Positions 51,201-59,806 of a stretch of 64,000 nucleotides of DNA are shown one piece after another. The translations under genes and the position numbers were made by a program. The DNA lies in NCBI RefSeq assembly GCF_964355755.1, contig NC_092675.1, positions 22,856,412-22,920,411 on the forward strand, read 5' to 3'. Every line of letters begins with the position of its first letter. Position 1 is the stretch's first letter. The DNA is from Antedon mediterranea. Lineage: Eukaryota > Echinodermata > Crinoidea > Comatulida > Antedonidae. Under the pieces are notes generated by a model that was not told where the DNA came from, searched no databases, and saw only the letters and a list, made by a program, of their open reading frames with translations.

Positions 51201-54200
51201 GGAAGATCCTTTTCATCTGATCAAGGAATAATATTGGAATCATCGACGTCATTTGGGGTTTTTGACGACACGCCGTTTTCATGGTTGCTTAAGACCGACC
51301 AAGCTGATGTTGGCCTAGAAGTGTTTGTAGATTATGATTTGTCACCGAAACTTGAAATTCCAAGAGATCTTAACACCATGACGAAGATTATAAGTGATCT
51401 ACAAACCCTACCGCCTAAACTAAGTGCATTGGCTTGGCAGTTACTTTTTTGTGGATATGTTGATTTATATTCTGATCTACTAGCTGCAGCCACAGATTTG
51501 AATGTCAGTATAATGAAGTATTTCCCCACTTTAACTCAAACAGATTTGAAAGTAATTGCTAACGCTTTAGCAGAAATACGCATGCAGTGTAAAAGGAGTC
51601 TATTAACTCTGTGGAATGTTAACGATGAACTGATTAGCAACACGAATCAAAGTGATTTGCGAAGTGATGATGTATTAAATGTTACAAGACATTTGGAAAG
51701 TCTCAGCAATAACATTCTTATTGAAGCACAGAATATTTTCGCTTATGAAAGTACGTCTGGATCTGGTTTTCGCATGATTTCAGAAGTTTGTTTGTCATCA
51801 CATCTCTGCTTTCCATCGTTAAAGATAGAAGTATTGAATTCTGTGAATAATTCTCTTCCATACAGAGATCTTCAATCAATTTTTCAACCAAAACCTTATG
51901 TTTGCATAACAGGAGAATACTCCAATGCGATAATCCTCAATAAATTCATCAGTATCCAGACTGGATCACGATTAAATTTAGCTTTTGAATCTAACAACAA
52001 CTATTGGCAAGGAAGTATTCCAGTGTTTATCGCATTTCTTGGAATTGAACAAAAGACAACTATGCATCTTACAATGACAGGAACCTGTTTCAGTTTTTCT
52101 GGTAAGCTTTGGGGTCTATATGATATGGTTGGAAATGCTAGTTCTGAATTGAGCTCGTTCGAGTCGATGGTAATATCTCTATATGGCAACATTGCTGCTG
52201 AAGGGCCATTATCATTAGGAAAAATTCTAAAATATAAAGTTATTACGTTTTCCCAGAAATCTGCTGACGATAGCGAACAAAGACTGAGCCAAGCTACGCA
52301 TTCTGTTGAATTAGCAACAACACAATTACAGGATGCTTTAGATGACGAAGCTATACAAAATACTAACGTAGTTGAAGCTAGAAAAAAACATGATCATGCA
52401 GTAGAAGAGGTTATGGAAGCCAACATCGCAGTTGAAAGTGCACGACAATCATTGGAAAATGCACGCGAAGATACAAAAGAGGTTGAAGAAAGCTTGAACA
52501 GTGTGTGTACAATTACTGAATGCACTGGGGTATGTTTACCTGGCAGTAGAATTGTTACTTACTTGGAAGACGTTTATGCATACGTGCCATATGAATGTTG
52601 TAGTAACAGAGACATATCAACAGTTGTTTCTGAGACAACTAGTTGCTGCTGGAGTTGCTGGATCCCAACTGAGGTTAAGGGCGGTTTTAAATTGCCAAAG
52701 CTTGTTAGGGGTGTTGCAAAAATAGCAACTGGTAGATACGTTAAAGGGACAATACAAGTAGTAAATTCTGTAGGTAAAGACAGTGAAACATCGTGGACAC
52801 TAGGCGAATGTTGTGAAGAGTGTCAAAAACCTGTTTTAATAACAGTCACGTTTGAGTCATGTAGCACATGTGTCAGTTATGAAGTCGTTGGCCAGATAAA
52901 AAAGATTAAAACCGAAGAAGTTTCTTGCAGTGTACAGATCCCGGATGCTGAATGTGTAAACAACAACGAGCAATGTCGAAAACAGCGAACTCAATTATTT
53001 GATATAATACAAAACGTATCTCCTGACCTCACTGTACCAATTGAAGAGTTTGATGATGCTGTTTTACTTGCATCAATTGCAGATGCAGAATTGAACGAAG
53101 CTATAATCGAACTAGATGATGCATTAAACCAACAAAAGGTAGTATCAGACAAGGTATTGGCGTTACAGAAACATCTTAACAATACTCAAGAGGCGCTGGA
53201 CCAAATACGCATACAGGTTTCAGCAGGGCTAAATGTAAAGCAGCACCAAATCAATGGATCACTTGAAGGAAGTTTATACTTCAAAGACCTGACATTTAAC
53301 ATTGATCTAGTTACAGAAGATATTTCCGTGCTTCCTATAGTATGCTACATAACGCTATCATCCACTCCAGTATATATACAAATATTTCTTGACGTCACCA
53401 ATTTAAATTATACAATTGAAAATGCTGCTCTTTTCATTACGGAAGAGTTGTTTGGTGATATAACAAGATCAATTAGAAGAAGAAGAGACACAAGAAACAT
53501 TGGCCTTCACATAGAACGCGACGCTACTACCATCATTGAACAGCCACCTATTCAAACAGTAGATTATGTTCCGACAAACGACTCACTAGATACCAATATT
53601 ACTAGTAACCTTTTACGAGATCAAAAAGTTGTCCAAAATGAAAAGAAGTGCACAGACTATAACAATATACTAGATTTTATCGAAAATTCATTCCAAACAC
53701 TTCTGGAGATTGTAAATAACAGCAAATCTGGCAATACAGAGGCATTAGAAAATGAAGAGAGATTTCAAAATGACTACTTGTACAATCTATCAGCATCATC
53801 GTCACCACATGTTGTAAACAGTAGTGTATTTTCATATTTGAATTTGACTATGGATGATTTCGAAGACAGCAACTATACAGAACAAGACGATGGATATGAG
53901 CAAATTGCTTTAACAAATGTCATCGATTCTGCGAGGATAAAATCAAACAACACAAGATCACTACTTGAGATTGATGTATTTTTTGAGTGGGAAACGGTAA
54001 TGAACACATACATCTGTAATTGCAGTTGTATGACGGATTGCCAAGGTTTCTACGATTGTCTTACAACTGAATTGAATTCTTTAAAGTATTTGTCAGAAGG
54101 TAGAGACATTTATGAAGATGTTGTTGTCCTCGATGAATATATATCCATATTTGTTAGAAGTAATGCAACAAGTGCTGATGAAGCAGAGACAAGTGCGATA

Positions 54201-57200
54201 ATTGTACTTGACCAGGTTAGTTTTCTGAAAGATTATAATGATGTATGCTTAGAAGAACCTGTCATTACAGAACATCCTGAACCAATATTAATAACAACTG
54301 AAGGAGCTGCTTTTACTCTGACATGCAAAGCTTCTGGGAATCCCTTTCCAACATTTGCCTGGACGTTTAATGGAAACGTGCTGAGTGGCATGACTTCAAA
54401 CACATTGACACTAAAGCAGGTGAACGCATCTGATTCAGGTACTTATACATGTCAGGCTATCAATGCAGTAACAACAGTTTCGTCATTGCAATGTAACGTC
54501 ACTGTTGAATTTGCACCGTGGATCAGAGAACATCCGCAAGACGCTGATACTGAATATGGTAATAGTGTAGGATCGTATTTCGATTGCAAAGCGTCAGCTC
54601 AGCCACTAGAAAACTACCAATGGTATTTTCAGAACAAGTTGTCATCCGACATGGAACCCCTCCCAGGTCAGAATGTTTCGAGTATTCAGATATTAAGCCC
54701 GGGATTTAACCAAGATGGATGGTATATTTGTGAAGCATGGAACAAACATGGGCGCGTATTATCGAATCCTGCAAGATTTCAAGTTCTTGGGATATCGATG
54801 CCTGAGTTTTCAAGCACTATAACCATCGGACTTTATCAAGGAACCAATTCCAAAACACCTAATGCATCTTTGGAAGAAACCATTGCGAATGTTATTAGTA
54901 ACGATGACCCAGAAATAGAACTTCTCAATTACCAAGAGTCCAGTCCACACGGCAAAACGTTTATAACTCAGATAACATTCGAAATAAAAAGTACTGATGT
55001 CACATCCATTGATATTCTGACTGAAAGTCGATATGACTCAGCACAAACGGTCAAATATAAGATTGACAATATCACTGACAAGGTTGTTCAGCTTCAACAT
55101 TTACTGAGTCCAGCAGACCTATTTGAACATCATGGTGAAGTAGTGGAAGTAACAACGTTTATTTCAGATTTGAAAGGCCCAATCTGTCCCAACAATCAAT
55201 ACGCTCATATTGATGGATATATTTGTGGTGAGTTGTTTAGATTACTGTGATTAATGTTCATGATTGATTTTGTGTTCATTTTTCACATTTAACATTTTAA
55301 ACAACATTTGTTTTTTATTTTGGTATCAATAGGCCTAATTATTCGCTTTTTAAATCTCTATTTTGAAAAACAAGTACAATAAATAATATGCTTACTTTGT
55401 TGATTTTAGTAAACTGTCCACCTGGATCATATCGTGGGAATAATAACTTGCCTGCGATCTGTCAACTATGTCCAATAGGATTTTACCAGCCCCAAGAAGG
55501 ACAAACGACTTGTCTGAAATGTGATGGTAACACTAAAACTGATGTTGGATCAAGAACCTGCGGTACATTATAGTTGTTATGTTGTTAAAGTTAGCATTGT
55601 ATGATGAGTTGTTATATAATAGCCTATTGTTTCCTTGCGTGCCTGATTTTATAAGATAAATTACCCTATGTTTCTAAAGTTTTTAAATAATTGTATGTAT
55701 GTATACCGTACAGTATTAGTTTTACATGTTTACAGTGCATGTTATTCACTAAGATACTTACTTTGTCACACATTATTCATTTGTCACACATTTATCAGTA
55801 GACTGTGCTCCCGGATCGTATCGTGGAAATGATGGAATTTGTGAGCAATGTCCAAAAGGGACTTACCAACCTGAACAAGGAAAAAAGGAGTGTCTGCAAT
55901 GTGATGGTTATACCGATGTTGATGTTGGAGCAAAAACATGCAGTGAACTAAAAAGTACGCAATAAACCATAGTTTTAATATTATTCACGGTTTAAGCGAT
56001 GCGAAAGGAAAAATAAATTATCATTTAGACCATGGAGGTATATACCTCCATGTTTAGACCTTACAAAGTTTTGGGAAGCCGTATAAACAAACAAGCCTCG
56101 CCGACGGGAACGGGGGACGACGGTGGGCATGTCTCTTCCTAACATAACCATTGTTGGAAAAACATTCCTTGTCAGGAATACATTCAGACCGAAAATTGTA
56201 CCAATGTCACGTGTCACACATCCTGAATAGCATGAATGTAAACATATATTTAATACTAAACTATAGACTATAGACTATTGCCATAAAGATAAACAATATT
56301 TTGATGTATATTCTGTTAATTTTTGCTAGTGCCTTCGAGTACGTCTAAGACGTCACCACTAAACACACCACTACCAAAAGAGAAGTCAACGGCAAAGGTA
56401 AATACAATTATTTTCAAACCATCTTGGTTGGTTTCAGTAAGCAAATTCAATTTTGCTGGTTAATATTCCTGTTTTTTCTCTCATAACAGTGATACCGTCA
56501 AACGGTACAAAAATACAAAAGGGTCATTTTGGAGAGAAAATAATCAGTCCACCGAAAACTCATAATTTGTTGTGTATACATTGAAACACTATTCATTCAT
56601 TAACATTTAAACTGGTTTCTTTCTTTCATTGAAATTTTGTTTTGGTCATAAAGGAGGGCAACAATGTGGCCTACATCGTCGGAGGTGTTTGCGGAGGATG
56701 TGTTGTTGTCATCGTGGTATTCGTATTCATCATCAGAAGAAAAGTGACGTATAAAAGTAAGTGGTTTTTACCTAGCCTGACAGACATTTTATTTTTCGAC
56801 ACAAAATTAGGTAGTATACTATAAATTACGGTTTGACGGCCTGGAGATAGTGGAGATGTTGCGATTGTACACTAAATTGAACTATAAAGTGCAAGTCATT
56901 AATATTTTCTTAAGATTTCAGTGTTACTGTTAAAGATATATTGTCACCATCGCAACAATATAATTGTTTAGAATAGGCCATAATATCACATTATAGTTAT
57001 TCAATTGGAAAATAAAATTATTTACTTGAAAATACTGCAATCTAAAGCAACAAACAGTCAAATTGTCTGTCAGACAAATATTTTTATTTAAGCTAACGTT
57101 TTACTATTATCAGAGTTTTTATTTCAATTGGTTTGTTAAAAAGACATTTCAAAATTCGATTTCTACTACACACCATATAAGAGCAATATTCAATCATAAT

Positions 57201-57864
57201 TATAGGAATAACACCAAAGAACTTATAACACAAGAATCTCCTGTTCTTCAATTTGCATTCAAAACACAGTATCGGAAGTACAGGGTTAAAAGGTCAAACT
57301 GGGCGACGCCATTTCACAGCATGGAGCAGCGCCCCCTCCAAACTATGAAGTCAATTACTCTACCCCTCTAGAGAGTATTAGCAGATCCCCTCTATGATTT
57401 TGACTTTCTAATTTGATGCGGGCGCCCTACTCCTCAGTCAATTACTCTATCCCCCTCCCCCCCTAGAGCATTAGTAGATCCCCTCTATGATTTTGACTTT
57501 CTAATTTGATGCGGGCGCCCTACTCCATGGCTCACAATGGCGCCACCCATAGCTCTATTCTATCCCACAATGCCTTTCGAAATTGTTACGCGCTTCGGAC
57601 GAACAGGAGATTCTTGTGTTATAAGTTCTTTGATAACACGGGATACGATGAAAGTAACTCACTGAAAGTATAGTCATTCTTCATAATGTTTGATACTCAT
57701 TTGTTTCTATAGTTATGAAGACGACCGAAAATACTGACATAGATGAGACTGGGGATTATTTTGAAATCAAGTGGGAAGAAGAAGAGGAAGCTGTGGAAAC
57801 TCCACAAGGCTTTACGAATATTCAACCGTCAAATGAAAACATATATTCAACATCTGAATTTTAA
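42280..57864 (+). CDS. Large mosaic type I membrane receptor (EMI-EGF-sushi-Ig-ephrin-receptor-like), 21 exons, 2,543 aa
   Basis: Not recognised as a named protein. Exons: 42280-42347, 43625-43735, 43973-44079, 44634-44729, 45203-45325, 45688-45780, 45928-46044, 46293-46388, 46788-46901, 47354-47464, 47725-47847, 48198-48371, 49016-49192, 49486-50798, 50906-51056, 51202-55227, 55410-55562, 55799-55954, 56330-56397, 56654-56756, 57713-57864. The sum is 7,632 nt, in frame to TAA. Domain order with approximate residues: signal peptide 1-18; EMI-like 45-95; EGF 96-386 (eight copies); sushi 387-503 (two); EGF 506-545; unrecognised 546-2007; Ig 2008-2187 (two); linker to 2333; ephrin-receptor-like Cys modules 2334-2436 (two); stalk; membrane helix about 2466-2486; tail of about 57 residues. 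The architecture predicts a secreted-pathway, cell-surface adhesion or recognition molecule, which is inference. Many N-x-S/T sites are present. Confidence 0.88.
42348..43624. other. Intron 1 of the mosaic receptor
   Basis: AT-rich. A TTCATTCATT-type simple repeat at 43256-43280 is followed by a possible reversed LINE tail. Nothing coding recognised. Confidence 0.4.
43625..44079 (+). CDS. EMI-like domain of the mosaic receptor (exons 2-3)
   Basis: Two exons spliced phase 2 to phase 2 encode a cysteine pattern typical of an EMI domain: [14 protein letters not shown], then a basic stretch, then NYFCCSGWG and a final Cys. EMI domains sit at the N-terminus of extracellular multimeric proteins, directly after the signal peptide, and usually precede EGF repeats, as here. 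The domain is short and was assigned by eye. Confidence 0.7.
44634..47847 (+). CDS. Array of eight EGF domains, one per exon (exons 4-11)
   Basis: Each exon is phase 1-1 and encodes one six-cysteine EGF domain. Exons 4, 6 and 8 are short EGFs (for example [16 protein letters not shown]). Exons 5, 7, 9, 10 and 11 are calcium-binding EGFs with the D-I/V-D/N-E-C opening (DIDEC, VDEC, DIDEC, DIDEC, DVNEC) and the aromatic-rich middle (GGYYCKC, GSFECFC). Types therefore alternate short/calcium three times, followed by two further calcium-type copies. Confidence 0.9.
45082..45139. mobile_element. MITE family 2, right-end fragment
   Basis: GGCGTTGCGC, then CGTCTTTGCGTTGCTATTGG and GAACCAAGCG match the right arm of MITE family 2. 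No left arm is visible. Intron 4 of the mosaic receptor, about 60 bases before exon 5. Confidence 0.5.
48198..49192 (+). CDS. Two sushi (CCP) domains (exons 12-13)
   Basis: Each exon is one phase 1-1 module with the sushi layout: a first Cys, NG and G-x-x-C-x-F-x-C in the middle, and a W two to five residues before the last Cys ([20 protein letters not shown]). Both carry six cysteines rather than the usual four, as in selectin-type sushi domains. They follow the EGF array and precede a ninth EGF at the start of exon 14. Confidence 0.85.
48391..48534. mobile_element. MITE family 1, copy 4
   Basis: A diverged left end (ACTATCAAACTAGTTTGAC), then GGTAGTCATATCATCATATT, and right end TAGTGTAGACAGATCTTTAA. 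Lies in intron 12 of the mosaic receptor, just after the first sushi exon. Confidence 0.7.
49486..50798 (+). CDS. 1,313-nt exon 14: EGF domain plus unrecognised ectodomain
   Basis: The acceptor ATTTAG is followed by an EGF ([14 protein letters not shown], then [15 protein letters not shown]). The rest, from [18 protein letters not shown] onward, is about 395 residues of soluble beta-rich-looking sequence with many N-x-S/T sites that I cannot assign. The donor CACAG|gtgtgt is phase 0, unlike the phase 1 modules before it. This exon is over ten times longer than the surrounding EGF exons. Confidence 0.8.
50906..51056 (+). CDS. Exon 15 of the mosaic receptor, unrecognised ectodomain
   Basis: Phase 0 to phase 1 exon of 151 nt after the acceptor TTTTTACAG, reading [18 protein letters not shown] and continuing to a GTTAGT donor. 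It links the two long exons. No domain is recognised. It is included because the phase and the open frame are required for the full-length model. Confidence 0.75.
51202..55227 (+). CDS. 4,026-nt exon 16: novel ectodomain with coiled coils, Cys cluster, RRRR site and two Ig domains
   Basis: A single open exon of 1,341 full codons. In order: about 350 unrecognised residues; a heptad-like helix at 52255-52500 ([20 protein letters not shown] onward); a region of Cys pairs at 52501-52990 ([24 protein letters not shown]); a second heptad stretch at 53055-53230; a basic RSIRRRRD site near 53470, fitting furin cleavage; a Cys-containing segment near 54000 ([12 protein letters not shown]); two I-set Ig domains at 54254-54790 ([16 protein letters not shown] and FDCKASA..W..DGWYIC); and a linker with [14 protein letters not shown]. 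Every other domain exon of this gene except exon 14 is under 200 nt. The reading frame is intact throughout. Confidence 0.88.
55410..55954 (+). CDS. Two ephrin-receptor-like (GCC2/GCC3-type) cysteine modules (exons 17-18)
   Basis: Two phase 1-1 exons read [30 protein letters not shown] and [30 protein letters not shown]. This is the repeated pattern C-P-G-x-Y, C-x-x-C-P-x-G-x-Y-Q, G-x-x-x-C-x-x-C. The two exons are clearly duplicates of each other. Such modules occur just outside the membrane in ephrin receptors and in SVEP1-like proteins. Confidence 0.85.
56330..57864 (+). CDS. Stalk, transmembrane helix and cytoplasmic tail of the mosaic receptor (exons 19-21)
   Basis: Exon 19 encodes a Ser/Thr/Pro-rich stalk. 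Exon 20 encodes [20 protein letters not shown] followed by FIIRRKV, a single membrane helix with a basic stop-transfer. Exon 21 encodes an acidic tail with a run of five Glu after KW, a YFEI motif (fits Y-x-x-hydrophobic endocytic signals) and a C-terminal YSTSEF. This sets the topology as type I. No kinase or other catalytic domain is present. Confidence 0.85.
56930..57080. mobile_element. MITE family 3, partial copy
   Basis: TTAAAGATATATTGTCACC and the inner stretch TTACTTGAAAATACTGCAAT, CTAAAGCAACAAACAGTCAA match the 24.4-kb element (TTACCTGAAAAAACTGTAAT, CTAAAGTCACAAATTGTCAA). The right terminus is missing. Intron 20 of the mosaic receptor. Confidence 0.6.
57215..57632. mobile_element. 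Inverted-repeat element with perfect 32-bp ends (MITE family 4)
   Basis: The left end 57215-57246 and right end 57601-57632 are exact reverse complements (CAAAGAACTTATAACACAAG and so on). The interior carries a tandem duplication, 57350-57434 and 57437-57526, around CCCCTCTATGATTTTGACTT. It is GC-richer than its surroundings. It lies in intron 20 of the mosaic receptor, 80 bases before the last exon. Perfect ends suggest recent insertion. Confidence 0.8.
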
Positions 57865-58210
57865 AAGAAACTATATTGTTTACATAATTATACTCATTGA
57901 TATGAGTTTTTATGTATTTGGGTTTATTTTAAGTGTCCACCAATTATTAGTGTTCATCATAACATTCCTTTTTAATGATATTCTTTGCCGTTTACTAGTT
58001 TTCACGTAGCTTTTCAAAGATAAAAGAACAAAAGCACGTTATATCTATATATTTATAATAATGTACTTAGCTTTCTTATAATTAGAAGCATGAATTACCG
58101 GTACTTAACAATTTCATTTATATATTTAGGAATAGTCTACCCTACTTCATATACTTTGTTTAATTGAGATTTTAAAAACTTAAGTTATACTAAATATTCG
58201 GCCCTCTGTT

Positions 58211-58348
58211 TTAAGCTCTGTCTACACTCTAACATTAGTTAGTGTGATGTGCCCAAATTACAAATATGGTAGTGATATGACATCTTCATGTCTATATAAT
58301 GGCACATTTTGTTGTCACATACAGTGTGATAGTGTAGACAGAGCTTTA
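58211..58348. mobile_element. MITE family 1, copy 5
   Basis: TTAAGCTCTGTCTACACTCT on the left and GTGTAGACAGAGCTTTA on the right, with the ATATGGTAGTGATATGACAT interior. The TTAA/TTTA edges fit a TTA(A)-type target. Lies about 350 bases downstream of the mosaic-receptor stop codon. Confidence 0.8.
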
Positions 58349-58540
58349 CACCTGAAAGTCGTATGGAACTAGCCTATATCTAGAGACAATAAACAACCGC
58401 ATGGTGAATCGATTTTGTTATAAAAGTATATCCTGCGATTTCCAAATGCTACAGTAAAGCGCTTTATTTGACATCCCAAAATATAAAAGTAGAAAGTGTT
58501 TGAAATTTTAATACATCTTTGGATAGCCGAATATTACTTG

Positions 58541-58737
58541 TTACTCAAATTAAGATAGTAATATTGACTTTCTATCATTATATAGACAGTATAATACTTT
58601 AAGATATGATTTCGTTTCATAATAGGCCTTGCACGCTTACTTTTACTCAAATTAGGGTAGTATTAGCTACCATTGATTTAATTTCTATCATTATAAGTAG
58701 CCACTGTATAATACTTTAAGATATGATTTCGTTTCAT
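58541..58737. repeat. Tandem duplication of an about 80-95-bp unit
   Basis: TTACTCAAATTA and ATACTTTAAGATATGATTTC plus GTTTCAT occur in both 58541-58620 and 58643-58737. Intergenic, between the mosaic receptor and the SLCO-like gene. Confidence 0.75.
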
Positions 58738-59109
58738 GCTATATGCAATCTATATACATATTTTCATTATTTATAAAATGTTTGATACAATAAAAAAAAA
58801 TTGCCTTTAAATAAAACGCTTTAATACTTATATTGTTTATCTGAGCCTTCATTGCTGATTTCCGTGCCATTATGTCACACACATTTAAAATCCATGACCG
58901 TTTATCACCAAGTTTGATAATTAACTGTGTATGCCTGTCACAATGCATAGATTAGATGCTTGAATGCATGTATGCAACATTACGTATTATGAATCTAGTT
59001 CCTATTAATGGAACCAGGTCCTTGGATATGTCCATACTTTTCGTCAAGATACGCATAGAGGAAAGGCATGGTTTACAGAATAATATTGATTACTTTTTCG
59101 ACCCAGTGT

Positions 59110-59145
59110 CATAATGTAATAACATTCTTACATTATTACATTATG
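59110..59145. repeat. Short hairpin CATAATGTAAT..ATTACATTATG
   Basis: Perfect 11-base arms around a short loop that itself repeats AACATTCTTACATT. About 660 bases upstream of the SLCO-like start codon. No known function. Confidence 0.5.
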
Positions 59146-59806
59146 TCAATCTTTCGAGCATAACATTATTTATTATTATAATGTATTATACGGTCGAGGC
59201 GGTTTTAAGAAAAATTAATTATTTGTATACGCCGGTGACATTATCATTAGTATTTATAAACTATAAGATTGAATCTATTTAAGCCGTGTATTATCCCTTT
59301 TTATACTGGCTATCCGGTTTTATAGAAATGAGCGTGACATAATCGATGACGTCACGTATCTGAAATGCTAATGATGGGAGAATTCACTGGAAAGCTAATA
59401 ATCATTACGGAGCTACAATCTATATCTGCTCTATTGCTTTAGCGATGTTGTGTAGCATACATCGGGTCTAGTGAATTCATAACCAGCCATTGCTTATTAT
59501 TTACACAATAGTTTGGTCCGGTCATATCGGTAGGCATACGTACACGTAAGTAGTTCATGTACATTACACGCAAGGAAGGGAGTATAATGCAAACGACTCT
59601 ATTGTATTTTAACGGCGGTCTACATATTCCGCCTTATTGATTTCTATAAGTAACGTTCGGATAATAATGTATTGTGTATTAACGTTATTCTTTGACCATT
59701 TATTATGCAGATTCTTTTCAACAATACATCTGCTTTACCAGGTTAAGCCTGTAAATATTATTGTCGTGTCAGTACTGTCATTGATTGTGGTGTGTGTTTA
59801 TTTAGA

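Noticed and set aside
51234-55250. The 1,338-codon frame as an independent intronless gene
   Set aside because: It starts without ATG, has a proper acceptor at 51201 and donor at 55228, and joins in phase to signal peptide, EGF and membrane exons on both sides.
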